In this document: piece after piece, positions 17,100 through 27,731 of the stretch
Layout of the letters: each line of letters starts with the position of its first letter
Position numbering within the stretch: position 1 is the stretch's first letter
Assembly (NCBI GenBank): GCA_028287235.1
Contig: JAQBQB010000028.1
Span: 1 to 64,000 of the forward strand
Source: Gemmatimonadota bacterium
GTDB lineage: Bacteria; Gemmatimonadota; Gemmatimonadetes; Gemmatimonadales; Gemmatimonadaceae
Reading direction: 5' to 3'
Length of the DNA stretch: 64,000 nt
Program-made: the position numbers and the translations under genes
The notes under the pieces: model-generated
The model's database searches: none
Seen by the model: only the letters and a program-made list of their open reading frames with translations
Told to the model about the DNA's origin: nothing

Positions 17100-20000
17100 C
17101 TAGGCCACGTGCAGCGAGATCGTCACCACGGTCCCCGCCCCCGCCGCGCTCTCCACCGCAATCTCTCCGCCCCACGCCTCCACGAGCTGGCGGCTGATCG
17201 CCAGCCCTAGCCCACTTCCGCTCGTTCGCGTGGAGAAGTGCGGCTCGAAGATTCGCGGCAGCACGTCGGCGGCAATGCCCTGGCCGTCGTCGCGCACGGT
17301 AATCACGGCGCGGCGGGCGCCGTCGTCGCCGGCCAGCGCGACGGACACGCTCACCGTCTTCGCCTGCGCGTGGCGCGCGTTCTCGAGCACGTTGAGCAGG
17401 ACTTCCTTCAGCTCGTCGGCCCGCGCGAGCGCGCGCACCGGCACGTCGACGCCCCGCTCCTGCCAGTCGAGCCCCTTCTCGGCGCCCATCCGCTCGAGCG
17501 ACACGACCTCGCGCACCACGCCCGCCACGTCCGTCGACGTCGCGGTGCCGCGCTCCTCCGGCGCGGCGCCGTACCGGCTGAAGGCGCGCGCGATCTCGTC
17601 GAGCCGGTCGATCTCGGTGAGAATCTGATTCACGTTCTGCTCCAGCACGCGGTCGAAATCGACGCGGGCGTCGGCGCGCGCACGGCGAAGGTGCTGCACG
17701 CCGAGCCGAATCGGGGTGAGCGGATTCTTGATCTCGTGCGCCACCTGGCGCGCCATCTCGCCCCAGGCGAGCACGCGCTGCGCGCGCGCCAACTCCGTGA
17801 CGTCGTCCACGGTGACCACCGCTCCGCCGCGCGAGAGCCGCGTGAGCGTACCGCGAAGCTGTTGGTGCTCGAGCGACAGCTCGATGACTTCGTCGTCGAG
17901 GCCACTCATGAGGAAACGCTCAACAGCCGCGGCGATCGGCATCGGCGCGCACGATTTGAACGGCGTGCCCGCCGGCAGCGGACAGCCGAACAGTGCCTCG
18001 GCACGCGGATTGGCGAGCGACACGCGGCCGTCGGTATCGACGGCGACCACGCCGCTGCCCACGTTGCGCAACACGGCGGCCGTTCGCCGCTGCGCCTCCT
18101 CGAGCTCCGTACGGCTTGCGTTGAGATCCGCCGCCATGCGGCGGAAGGCGGTGAACACGGGACTGAACTCCACCGTGGGCTCCGCGTCGAGCGGAAAGGC
18201 GCGTGCACCGCCGGCGATCGACAGCGCCGCCGCGCGCAGCGTGCCGATTGGACGCGCCAGCTCCCGCGCCGCCAGCCCGCTGAGCCAGAGCGCGGCGAGC
18301 GCGCCGACCGCCGTCGCGAACAACACGAGCACGCCGAGGTCGCGGCGCCTCCGGCCGAGCGCCAGCTCGTCGGCCCTGGCGGGGGCCGCGATCACCGTCG
18401 ACACCGGAGACGCGCCGGGCACCGCCCGATAGCCGAAGAGCGCAGCGCTGCCGTCGACCGGTTCGAGCCGCGTGTCCGTCTCTTCATCGCGAACGGTGAG
18501 TTTGAGCTCCGTGTCGCGCGGCAAGTAGCGCCCGATTGGCGCGAGGTCGGCATAGAGCTGGTCGCTCGCTTCGCGCAGCTCGCCGCCCTGATAGAGCAGG
18601 AGCGGCGTGTCGAGGCGGTCGCTCTCCGCCGGCAGCCAGAGCGCGGCGTTCGGCGGAGGCGTGAGCGCGCGCAACGTTGCGCTGATCAAGAGTGCGCGCG
18701 ATTGTGTCGCGTCGGTCGCGAGCTGGCCGTACGACCAGATCGCGAAGGCGATCGCCGGAATGATGAAGAAGGCAAACAGCGCGAGCGACAACCGGGCGCG
18801 GTAGCTTCGCCCCCACGTTCTTCGGCGCGCGCGCAGCCAACGACCCGCGCCGCCGTCGGCAATGACGCTCGCCAACCACAGCACGCCGACAATCGCGAGG
18901 TCGAGCAGCACGATCAACGCTCCGCGCTGCACAAGCGCGTAGAGAGGCCGGAGCTCGACCTCGACGTGCGCGGCCGCCGCGCCGGTGCCGGTGCGAACGA
19001 TGCCGTCGCCGTGCAACTGGCTGCCTTCGCGTCGCCAGTTCACGGCGCCGTTCGCCAAGCCCGGCGCGGCGCGGTCGCGCAAGCGCACAGTATACGGCGG
19101 CTCGGCTTCCGCATCCACGTCGAGGCCGAGCAGGCGCGCGAAGGGATCGGCCTCGAACAGCCGGCTTTTGGGCGCGAGCACCACGGCCGTGACGCCGCCG
19201 GCGGCGGCCCGCGCCGCCATCACCAGCTCGACGGCCGTGTCGGTGGGCACCGGTCCGATGACCACCGCCCCCGTGCGCCGCGCCTCGGCCACGAGGGCGG
19301 CGATCGCGGCTTTCGGCACGGGAATCTGCGACGTCTCGAAATGCGCCACCGGTCCGGAATCGGTCGGCCAGGACGATATCGCGATCGGATTCCCTGCCGC
19401 GGAGATGTCGGATCTCACATAGTCGAGCAACATCGCTTGACGCGTATCTGGCGCGTAGCCTGCCGCGAGGTCGGCGCCAAAGCGCCCGAGCAGCGTGATC
19501 GCGACCGAGTCGACCTGGCTGAGGCCCTGTAGGTCGCGCACCGCCGCGTCGACGCGCCCGCGCGCCGTGCGCGCCCAGACGAGCGTGGTTGCGCCGAGCG
19601 CGGCGACAGTGGCCGCGCTGAGGATGACGAAACGCGTGCGCCGGCTCAGCGCGAGCATGGCGATTGCCGCGATCCAAAGAATGGCGTACCACCAGGGCCA
19701 GCGGCCCGGCGCATCCCACACCACGGGCGCGAGCACCGCCGCGATCGTGGCCGCCACCGGTGCGACCCAGGGCGCCAACCCGCGCCGGACGCCGAGGACG
19801 ATCGCGCCGGCGGCGGCGCCCGCCAGCAGCACGGACACGGCGGCGAGAAAGAGCGGAATCTCCCAGATCAGCCAGAGCGAGCCGTCCACACCGTGCAATG
19901 GAATCTGCACGCCGCGCGCGAGCTCGCGCAGCATGAAGGGACCGAGACCGGCGACGAGGAGGATGGTGGCAATCGCGCCCCAGCGCGACGCGCGATGCGC

Positions 20001-21050
20001 CTGCCGGCGAAAGACCGCGAGGATGCCGAGGAGCACGATCGAGCTCGTCGTCGCCAGCGCGCCGGCGTTGCCGGTGAGCGGACCGCCGCGCGGCGTGAAA
20101 TAGATCGACGGATCGAAGAGCCGCGTGAGGTTGGAGTACTGGTTCAGCGGAACGAGCGCCGTGCACGCGAGGCCGACGGCGAGCGCGCCGACGCGTCGCG
20201 ACAGCACGCGCGTGCCGCGCCACACGCCGATGACGAAACAGGCCAGCGCCAGAATGAACGCGAGGCCGGCGCGCGCGCGAACGCGCTCGAGCACGCGCTG
20301 AATCACTTCGCCCTGGACGAGCGGCTTGGCGCGTACGTCGAACAGCGGGCCGCCGTCGACGGTGTAGTGCAGCACCTCGGCGCCACGCGAGCTGTCGCTT
20401 GCCGGCGCGAAGTCGAAACCACTCAGACCGGCGTCGGCCGCCACGCGCTTGGCGAGCGCCGACGACAGCTTGTCCGCCGGCGCCTCGGCGGCGAGCAGAG
20501 TGACGGCCACGGCGCGCAGCGGCGTGCCGTTGTCCTCGCGGTGCTGCATCACCTGCATCGCCAGATAGAAGGGCGTCGCCACGATCGTGGCACCTTCGAA
20601 CTGCGGATCGACCGGCGATCGGATGACGCCGGCCCACGCGAGCGCGCTGTCGCCGCGATACAGCACAAGGCCCGCCTCGTCGCGATCGGGCACGAGCGGC
20701 GCCAGCGCGTCGAACGCCTGCGTGCGATCGGCGGGGGCGCCGAGCGCCGCCACCGCCGAACGCACGGACGACGACAGCGCGCCGTCGAGCGCGGTCTTGA
20801 GCGCCGCGAGTCCGGCGACGGCGCTGTTCCGACGCCACGCGTCCCACTCGTGATTGATCCGCCACAGGCTGCGCTGCGCCGGCGTGGCGAACACCGCGGC
20901 GGCGGCGAGGAACACGGAACAGGCGGTGGCCCAGCGTCGCTGAACGCCGCGAATGCGCACCGCCGTAGCCAGTGCCGCGGCGGTGGCGACGAGGAGCGGG
21001 ACGAGATACTCTACGCTCGGTGCGTGAAGCCACTGGCTGGCGGCGAGCAA
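17100..21050 (-). CDS. Very large multi-sensor NtrY-like histidine kinase
   Basis: A 1316-residue membrane kinase. After one or two N-terminal helices comes a soluble module (about 60-250), then a block of roughly seven to eight helices (about 255-500), a second soluble module (about 510-720), a helix, another helix near 760, a third module (about 790-920), and then a helix with a HAMP-like linker. A PAS domain (VLRNVGSGVVAVDTDGRVSL) precedes the phosphoacceptor H1105 in RQVAHEIKNPLTPIRLG, as in NtrY. The ATPase domain has LLNVLENARHA, DDGQGIA and GSGLGLAIS. The start used is TTG at 21050; the reading frame stays open upstream and WTWWAIAASAALLAA just upstream looks like membrane helix, but no ATG/GTG exists there. 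The N-terminus is therefore uncertain. The signal sensed is unknown. Confidence 0.85.
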   Translation of the reverse strand: MLAASQWLHAPSVEYLVPLLVATAAALATAVRIRGVQRRWATACSVFLAAAAVFATPAQRSLWRINHEWDAWRRNSAVAGLAALKTALDGALSSSVRSAVAALGAPADRTQAFDALAPLVPDRDEAGLVLYRGDSALAWAGVIRSPVDPQFEGATIVATPFYLAMQVMQHREDNGTPLRAVAVTLLAAEAPADKLSSALAKRVAADAGLSGFDFAPASDSSRGAEVLHYTVDGGPLFDVRAKPLVQGEVIQRVLERVRARAGLAFILALACFVIGVWRGTRVLSRRVGALAVGLACTALVPLNQYSNLTRLFDPSIYFTPRGGPLTGNAGALATTSSIVLLGILAVFRRQAHRASRWGAIATILLVAGLGPFMLRELARGVQIPLHGVDGSLWLIWEIPLFLAAVSVLLAGAAAGAIVLGVRRGLAPWVAPVAATIAAVLAPVVWDAPGRWPWWYAILWIAAIAMLALSRRTRFVILSAATVAALGATTLVWARTARGRVDAAVRDLQGLSQVDSVAITLLGRFGADLAAGYAPDTRQAMLLDYVRSDISAAGNPIAISSWPTDSGPVAHFETSQIPVPKAAIAALVAEARRTGAVVIGPVPTDTAVELVMAARAAAGGVTAVVLAPKSRLFEADPFARLLGLDVDAEAEPPYTVRLRDRAAPGLANGAVNWRREGSQLHGDGIVRTGTGAAAAHVEVELRPLYALVQRGALIVLLDLAIVGVLWLASVIADGGAGRWLRARRRTWGRSYRARLSLALFAFFIIPAIAFAIWSYGQLATDATQSRALLISATLRALTPPPNAALWLPAESDRLDTPLLLYQGGELREASDQLYADLAPIGRYLPRDTELKLTVRDEETDTRLEPVDGSAALFGYRAVPGASPVSTVIAAPARADELALGRRRRDLGVLVLFATAVGALAALWLSGLAARELARPIGTLRAAALSIAGGARAFPLDAEPTVEFSPVFTAFRRMAADLNASRTELEEAQRRTAAVLRNVGSGVVAVDTDGRVSLANPRAEALFGCPLPAGTPFKSCAPMPIAAAVERFLMSGLDDEVIELSLEHQQLRGTLTRLSRGGAVVTVDDVTELARAQRVLAWGEMARQVAHEIKNPLTPIRLGVQHLRRARADARVDFDRVLEQNVNQILTEIDRLDEIARAFSRYGAAPEERGTATSTDVAGVVREVVSLERMGAEKGLDWQERGVDVPVRALARADELKEVLLNVLENARHAQAKTVSVSVALAGDDGARRAVITVRDDGQGIAADVLPRIFEPHFSTRTSGSGLGLAISRQLVEAWGGEIAVESAAGAGTVVTISLHVA

Positions 21051-21138
21051 GGCCGCGCTCGCCGCGATGGCCCACCACGTCCACGGTCCGCTCGCTGTCT
21101 GCGGCGGACTTGCCTCCCGAACAGACTGATCAGCTGAA

Positions 21139-21882
21139 ATGAGTCAGCCTCCCGCCGGCGTTCCAACGCCGCGTCGCCTGAAAGAGATGCGGCCCACCGA
21201 AGTGGCGGCGCTCGTCGAGCTCGATCCACGCATGATCATTCCCGTGGGAACGTGCGAGCAGCACGGGCCGCACATGCCGTTGGGCTGCGTCACGATCATC
21301 GTGGAACGAATGTCCGCCGACCTGTCGGCGGAATTCGGCGTGCTGCTCGCTCCCACGGTGGAATACGGCGTCAACGTCGAGACCGAGCGCGGGTTCGCCG
21401 GCAACGCCTCGCTGCGAAAGAAGACCCTGCATCGGATGCTCAACGACCTGCTCGATACCTGGGAAGCAACGGGGATTCGGGAGTTCATCTTGCTCACCGC
21501 GCACGAGCACGACCCCCACCTGGAGGCCTTGTCGACGGTGATCACGTCGGAGGCGAGGGTGCGGGCGGTGGACATCTTCGGCGTGGATGTAAGCGATTTG
21601 TTGGATGGTCAATCTGAGCACATGCACGGGGACGAGGTGGACACCTCGCTCATGCTCTATCTGGCACCGCAACTCGTCGACATGCAGCTGGCTCAGGATT
21701 ATATGATGTCTCGCGATGAGCTGCGACGTTACAGGCGCGGTTGGCTGCGCGTCCCCCGGGCGAGCCCCGGCTCCATTGGGCGGCCGAAGCTGGCCACCCC
21801 CGAGAAGGGCCGGGCGATCTACGAGCGGATTTATTCCAAGCTTCGCGAGCGAATCTTCGTGGCCCCGTCCCCCGAAACATGA
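21139..21882 (+). CDS. Creatininase-fold protein with altered metal site
   Basis: A 247-residue protein of the creatininase family (amidohydrolases acting on creatinine and related cyclic amides). The first metal motif is kept in part (PVGTCEQHGPHMPLG), but the Asp that normally follows (PLGTDT) is Val here (PLGCVT). The later GHxEN-type motif reads AHEHD, and the HAGExETS-type motif reads HGDEVDTS. Metal binding and activity on the classical substrate are therefore doubtful. It diverges from the large kinase gene, with only 88 bp to that gene's TTG start. Its own ATG has no clear ribosome-binding site. Confidence 0.7.
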   Translation: MSQPPAGVPTPRRLKEMRPTEVAALVELDPRMIIPVGTCEQHGPHMPLGCVTIIVERMSADLSAEFGVLLAPTVEYGVNVETERGFAGNASLRKKTLHRMLNDLLDTWEATGIREFILLTAHEHDPHLEALSTVITSEARVRAVDIFGVDVSDLLDGQSEHMHGDEVDTSLMLYLAPQLVDMQLAQDYMMSRDELRRYRRGWLRVPRASPGSIGRPKLATPEKGRAIYERIYSKLRERIFVAPSPET

Positions 21883-21902
21883 ACCCGATGGCTGGGGCCG
21901 GG

Positions 21903-21908
21903 TACTTT
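21903..21908 (+). promoter_or_regulatory. Candidate -10 box of a leaderless promoter
   Basis: TACTTT ends 5 nt before the ATG at 21914; no Shine-Dalgarno sequence is seen. Confidence 0.35.
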
Positions 21909-21913
21909 ACCCC

Positions 21914-22600
21914 ATGACCCAACTCCGTTCCGCCGCCACTGCCCTCCTCCTCGCCGCCTCCCCGGTGGCGCCCGCGCTCGCGCAGGCGGGCCGTACGATC
22001 GACGAGGGCACCTTCACGGTGGCCCGGAAGGGCGCGGCGACCCAGACGGAGAGCTTCAAGATCGCCCGCGTGGATAACGACCTCATCCAGGCGACGGGCC
22101 AGCTGATCGTGGGCGACGAGCGGATCAGCTCGTCGCTGATGACCGACTCACTCGGGACGCCGCTGACCTACGGGTTTCTAGTTAAGAGCCACGGGGCGAC
22201 CACGCTCGACGTGCATGCGCTGGCCGGCGGCCGGCGCCTGTCGCTCAAGCTGTCGGACAACCGCAGCAACGAGTCGATGCGCGACTTCCCGATCGCGGTG
22301 GGCAGGACGCTGATTCTCGACGACTGGCTGCTCCATCAGCTGTATTTCGTGACGCTGGCGAAGCGGGCAGGCGCGATCCAGATGATCCAGCCGCGGTTGG
22401 CCAAGCAGGAGAGCTGTGTTCTCACGGCGCGAGGGCTCGAGCCGGTCGACGTGGGCGGCCGTTCCGTGACCGCTACCCACTACTCGCTCGTCAATGGAGC
22501 GACGGTCCGCGAGTTCTGGGTCGATGCCGCGGGACGCGTGCTTCGGGTGGAGATCGCGGCGCAGGGACTGATCGCTACGCGCGACGAGGCACCGCGATAG
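21914..22600 (+). CDS. Exported protein of unknown function
   Basis: A 228-residue protein with a signal peptide (residues 1-24, cleavage near ALAQA) and a beta-rich body without helices (TFTVARKGAATQTESFKIAR...). The layout suggests a periplasmic or outer-membrane beta-sandwich, reminiscent of DUF3108/DUF6134-type proteins, but I do not recognise a firm family. The ATG at 21914 fits the signal peptide and has TACTTT 5 nt upstream. A telomere-like repeat element begins 3 bp after its stop codon. Confidence 0.65.
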   Translation: MTQLRSAATALLLAASPVAPALAQAGRTIDEGTFTVARKGAATQTESFKIARVDNDLIQATGQLIVGDERISSSLMTDSLGTPLTYGFLVKSHGATTLDVHALAGGRRLSLKLSDNRSNESMRDFPIAVGRTLILDDWLLHQLYFVTLAKRAGAIQMIQPRLAKQESCVLTARGLEPVDVGGRSVTATHYSLVNGATVREFWVDAAGRVLRVEIAAQGLIATRDEAPR

Positions 22601-22602
22601 CC

Positions 22603-22724
22603 CAGGGTTTAGGGGCTGGGGTTTAGGGTTTAGGGAAGGTACGTCGCGCCGTCGGCGCGACTCGATAGGTGGACCGGTCGGCAGCGCCATATCGAGCGGG
22701 CGCGCCCGTACACCTCCCTAAACC
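22603..22724. repeat. Telomere-like inverted-repeat element, copy A
   Basis: It begins with AGGGTTTAGGGG and GGGTTTAGGGTTTAGGG, then a GC-rich core (AAGGTACGTCGCGCC ... GGCGCGAC; CGGGCGCGCCCG), and ends with ACCTCCCTAAACC. Arms pair as an inverted repeat and the core can form side hairpins. It lies directly downstream of the exported-protein gene and about 95 bp upstream of the tolC-family gene. Confidence 0.8.
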
Positions 22725-22817
22725 GTGTCCCCGGTACCGTATGAACCCTCCGCGCGTGAAACTCCGACAGGCGCCCCTCCGTACTTCGGTCAGACCCCAT
22801 CCATAGGACTTCCCTCC

Positions 22818-24284
22818 ATGCGTTCGTTGAGGCTCATCGCCCTACTGGCGATTCCTGCCCAGCTCGCGTCCGCGCAGCAGGTTCCTGCGTCCACCGGCTC
22901 GTCGCTCACGCTCGACGATGCGATCATGACGGCGCAGCGCAACAACCCGCTCTTCCAAAACGTGAAGAACCAGCTCCGCAGCTCGAACGCGCAGCTGCGG
23001 ACCGCGTACGGCGCGCTGCTGCCGTCGTCGAACGCGAACTTCCGGACCGGTTACCAGCAGGGCGGCCAGCAATACTTCCAGGGCGTCGCGTTGCCGGGCA
23101 GCTCCGACAACTACAACTCGTCGTATTCGATCGGCTTGAACTATCAGATCGCGCCGTCGATCGCCTTCGTTCCGAAAGCGGCTCGGGCCTCGCGCGACGC
23201 GAGTGAGGCGGACGTCACCAGCTCGGCGGAGCAGCTTCGCTCGCAGGTGGCCGCGCAATACATCACCGCGCTGCAGTCCGAAGCACTGGCCGCCGTGCTC
23301 GACACGCTGGTCCAGTCGGCGGCGGGGCAGCTCGACTTGGTGAACGCCAAGATGGCGCTGGGCGCGGCCACGATCGTCGACGTTCGCGCGGCCGAAGTCA
23401 CCGTGGGCACCGCCCAGGTGCAGGCGTTGACCACGCACAACAAGGCGCAGGTCGACAAGCTCACGCTCTTCCAGCTCATGGGCGTGCCGGGCGACCTGAA
23501 CGCGAAGCTGACGACGCAGTTCCCGATCGCGCAGCCGAACTTCTCGCTCGATTCGCTGCTCACGCTGGCGCGCCGGGTCAACCCGGACCTCGCCGCGAAG
23601 AAGCTGCGCGAAGTGTCGAGCGACATGAACGTGAAAGTCGCGCGCAGTCAGTACCTGCCCTCGCTCTTCCTCAGCACCGGCTACGGCGCGCAGGCGTTCG
23701 GGTACACGAGCACCGATCTGCTGGCGGCGCAGGCGCAGTCGTCGGCCGCGTCGGGCTTCAAGAACTGCATGACCAATGACTCGCTGCGCGTCGGCGCCGG
23801 TCTCAAGGCCTTGCCGTGCGGCACGGGCGCGCTGTCGCCCGAGCAGATCGACGCCATCCGTGCGTCGAACCAGCCGTTCAAGTTCCAGAAAGCCCCGTAC
23901 AGCCTGTCGGCGTCGATCTCGCTGCCGATCTTCAACAACTTCCAGCGCGAAGCGAACATCGAGCAGAGCAAGGTGCTCCGCGACAACGCCGCGAACGACG
24001 TGCGGGCGCGGAATCTCCAGGTGAACACCGACGTCACCCAGACGTACCTCACGCTGGTCACCGCGCTGAAGACGATCGAGCTCCAGACCCAGGTCACGGC
24101 GAAGGCAGCCGAAGATCTGGCGGCCCAGCAGGAGCGGTACAAAGTCGGCGCGGCCACGTTCCTCGACGTCACCACCGCGCGCGCCTCGTATGAGAAAGCT
24201 CAGATCGACCGCGTCAATTCCATCTACGATTATCATAAGGCGTTCGCCGCGCTCGAAAACGCGGTCGGACGTCCTCTCCGCTGA
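22818..24284 (+). CDS. TolC-family outer-membrane efflux protein
   Basis: A 488-residue outer-membrane factor with a signal peptide (residues 1-20, LASAQQ). It contains the two long repeats of the OEP family, each beginning with a helix such as SLTLDDAIMTAQRNNP and ending in coiled-coil-forming helices (RYKVGAATFLDVTTARASYEKAQ). A TolC trimer forms the outer-membrane exit duct. It opens an operon with the adaptor (14 bp downstream), an ATPase and permeases, so it most likely serves a MacAB-type tripartite exporter. The ATG at 22818 is chosen because it gives a proper signal peptide. Confidence 0.9.
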   Translation: MRSLRLIALLAIPAQLASAQQVPASTGSSLTLDDAIMTAQRNNPLFQNVKNQLRSSNAQLRTAYGALLPSSNANFRTGYQQGGQQYFQGVALPGSSDNYNSSYSIGLNYQIAPSIAFVPKAARASRDASEADVTSSAEQLRSQVAAQYITALQSEALAAVLDTLVQSAAGQLDLVNAKMALGAATIVDVRAAEVTVGTAQVQALTTHNKAQVDKLTLFQLMGVPGDLNAKLTTQFPIAQPNFSLDSLLTLARRVNPDLAAKKLREVSSDMNVKVARSQYLPSLFLSTGYGAQAFGYTSTDLLAAQAQSSAASGFKNCMTNDSLRVGAGLKALPCGTGALSPEQIDAIRASNQPFKFQKAPYSLSASISLPIFNNFQREANIEQSKVLRDNAANDVRARNLQVNTDVTQTYLTLVTALKTIELQTQVTAKAAEDLAAQQERYKVGAATFLDVTTARASYEKAQIDRVNSIYDYHKAFAALENAVGRPLR

Positions 24285-24298
24285 GGCGAAGGCACACC

Positions 24299-25575
24299 AT
24301 GGGCAAGAAAGCAAAGTGGGCGATCGGCGTCGTCGCAATCGCGGCGGTCGCGTCGGTCCTCGGGATGAGTGCGGCAAAGCGCGGCAACAAAGCCGTCGAA
24401 GTGCGCATGGAGGCCGTGCAGAAGCGCGACCTCGTCGCCTCAGTCACCGCGAGCGGCCAGGTCCGCCCACAGACCAAGGTGGACGTCGCCTCGGACGTCA
24501 GCGGTAAGATCACCAAGCTGGCCGTGAAGGAAGGGCAGATGGTGACGGCCGGCCAGTTCCTGCTCCAGATCGACCAGGAGCAGCCCAAGGCGAACGTCGA
24601 GCGGTCGAACGCCGTCGTCGAGTCGTCGCGGTCGGCGCTCGCGCAGGCGAAGACGAATCTCGACCAGGCGCAGAAGAGCTACGATCGCACCATGGCGATC
24701 AAGAAGGTGAACCCGGCCTTCATCGCCGACGAGCAGGTCGAGCAGCTCAAGACGGCGGTGGACGTGAACAAGTCGCTCGTCCAGTCGGCAACGCACGCGG
24801 TCGACCAAGCCACGGCATCGCTCAACGACGCGAAGAGCGCCCTGTCGAAGACGACGATCTACGCGCCGATGTCGGGCCGCGTGACGCGCCTCGTCGTGGA
24901 GCAGGGTGAAACGGCGGTGCCGGGCACCTTCAACAAGGACGCGGCCACCCTTCTCACGATCAGCGACATGTCCGTGCTCGAGACGCGCGTGAAGGTCGAC
25001 GAGACCGACGTGGCGCGCATCAAGCTCGGGGACTCGGCGCAGGTGCAGATCGACGCCTTCCCCGATACGACGTTTATCGGCAAGGTGACGAAGATCTCGA
25101 ACAGCTCGGTGAAGGCGGCGAACGCGGCGGCCGACCAGGCGGTGGACTACGAAGTCACGATTCAGCTCCTCAACGCGCCAAAGGACACGCGGCCGGACTT
25201 CTCGGCCACGGCCAAGGTCATCACCGACAAGCGGACCTCCGTGCTCTCGGTGCCGATCATCGCCCTCACGGTCCGTGAGAACCAGACGCTCCAGAACGGC
25301 GATACGGCGGTGGGCCTCGGGAAGGCCAAACCGGCCAAGGACATTGGCAAAAAGGACGTCGAAGGGGTATTCGTGGTAGGGACCGACAACAAAGTGACCT
25401 TCCGGACCGTAAAGGTAGGTATCGCCGGCGAGAAACACTTTGAAGTCATCGGCGGTCTAAAGGAAGGCGAAAAGATCGTGGCCGGAACCTACCAGGCGAT
25501 TCGCGAGCTCAAGGACGGCGCGCTGGTGCGCGAAACGAAACCTGACCCGAAGAAGCCCACCCCGGGGACTAAGTC

Positions 25576-25579
<4 letters not shown>
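24299..25579 (+). CDS. MacA/HlyD-type periplasmic adaptor
   Basis: A 426-residue membrane-fusion protein. An N-terminal anchor helix ([17 protein letters not shown]) is followed by a biotinyl-lipoyl half ([19 protein letters not shown]), a coiled-coil hairpin at about 90-180, the second lipoyl half ([18 protein letters not shown]) and beta-barrel/membrane-proximal domains to the end. It should bridge the inner-membrane ABC permease and the TolC duct. It overlaps the ATPase gene by 4 bases. The hydrophilic, lysine-rich C-terminal tail ([12 protein letters not shown]) is not conserved. Confidence 0.9.
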
Positions 25580-26385
<806 letters not shown>

Positions 26386-26486
26386 CTCTTTACTCGCGGC
26401 GCTCGTAGAGGGGAGCGGGGAGTATGGAGAGGAGAGACGACGTCGGTCTCCCCTCTCGAAACTCCCCTCTCCCCTTTCGCCTTCCC

Positions 26487-27731
26487 ATGTCTTTCTTTCA
26501 AGCCATTCTCCTCGCTTTCGAGACTATCCGCGTGCAGAAGCTGAAGAGCTTCTTCACGGTGCTCGGCGTGACGATTGGCGTGACCTTCCTGATCGCGGTG
26601 GTCTCGATCGTCGGCGGCATGAGCCGGTACATGCAGGACGATTTGATCGGCAAGCTGATCGCCGTCAACGCGTTCAATCTGCGGCGCAATCCGGACATCA
26701 ACATCGGCAACGTCACCGAGGACGAGTTCCGCGCCTGGCGCCGCCGTCCGCGCATCAAGGACGTGGACGTTCTCCCCGTGGCGGCGTCGCTCGCCCCCGA
26801 GATCCTCTGGGCCACGGAGAGCTCCGACAATCTCAAGGTGGAGTCGAGCTACGCGCGGTCGCGCCGCATGCAGACGTCCACGGTGTCGAACGACTGGTTC
26901 ACGATCAAGAAGATGGGCGTCACCAAGGGGCGGCTCATCACCCCGCAGGAGTATTCGCTCGGATCGCCGGTGGTCGTGATCGGGCAGGACGTGGCCGATC
27001 ACTTCTTCCCGAGCCTCGAGCCGGTGGGGCGGCAGCTCCGCATTCAGAGCATTCCCTACACCGTGATCGGTGTGGCGGAAAAGCAGGGCAGCGTGTTCGG
27101 CCAGTCGCTCGACAAGTTCGTCATCGCGCCCGAAAAAGCGCCGCTCAACCGTTGGGTCAATCCCCACGGCGTGATCGACCAGATGGTGATCCAGGCGTCG
27201 AACGACGTCGGCATGCGCGACGCGATGGAGTCGGCCCGCGCCGTGATGCGCAGCCGCCACCATTTGCATCCGTCGCAGCCCGACGACTTCGCGCTCGAGA
27301 CCTCGGCGTCGGCGCTCGGGTTCTGGAACAAGCTGAAGAGCTATCTCGTCGTCGCGGGCATTGCGTTGCCCACGGTGGGGCTCGTGGTGGGCGCGATCGT
27401 GATCATGAACATCATGCTCGTAGCGGTCTCCGAGCGCACGTTCGAGATCGGCATTCGTAAGTCGCTCGGCGCGCGGCGCAAGGACATCCTCAATCAGTTC
27501 CTCGTGGAGTCGGCGACGCTCGCCATCTTCGGCGCGATCTTGGGCATTCTGCTCGGCATAGGGTTCGCGAAGGGCATCGCCGCGGTGTCGCCGTTGCCGG
27601 CGGCTGTCGAGGTCTGGTCGATCTTCGTGGGCGTGGGAGTCGGCGCAGGCGTCGGCATCATCGCCGGCATCTATCCCGCCAGCCGAGCGGCGCTGCTCGA
27701 CCCGGTGGCCGCGATGCGGCAGGAGACCTGA
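26487..27731 (+). CDS. MacB/FtsX-type permease, pair 1 subunit A
   Basis: A 414-residue permease of the MacB type: one N-terminal helix (FFTVLGVTIGVTFLIAVVSIV), a periplasmic domain of about 220 residues, then three C-terminal FtsX helices with VSERTFEIGIRKSLGARRKD, the cytoplasmic segment that couples to the ATPase. It is clearly paralogous to the 29185 gene (both begin with IRVQKLKSFFT after about 15 residues). Its stop overlaps the start of subunit B by one base (TGATG). It lies 101 bp after the ATPase gene. Confidence 0.9.
   Translation: MSFFQAILLAFETIRVQKLKSFFTVLGVTIGVTFLIAVVSIVGGMSRYMQDDLIGKLIAVNAFNLRRNPDINIGNVTEDEFRAWRRRPRIKDVDVLPVAASLAPEILWATESSDNLKVESSYARSRRMQTSTVSNDWFTIKKMGVTKGRLITPQEYSLGSPVVVIGQDVADHFFPSLEPVGRQLRIQSIPYTVIGVAEKQGSVFGQSLDKFVIAPEKAPLNRWVNPHGVIDQMVIQASNDVGMRDAMESARAVMRSRHHLHPSQPDDFALETSASALGFWNKLKSYLVVAGIALPTVGLVVGAIVIMNIMLVAVSERTFEIGIRKSLGARRKDILNQFLVESATLAIFGAILGILLGIGFAKGIAAVSPLPAAVEVWSIFVGVGVGAGVGIIAGIYPASRAALLDPVAAMRQET

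Noticed and set aside
17238-19532. 764-codon open frame on the plus strand
   Set aside because: It is antisense to the NtrY-like kinase, whose kinase motifs are unmistakable; the plus-strand product is low-complexity Arg/His sequence.
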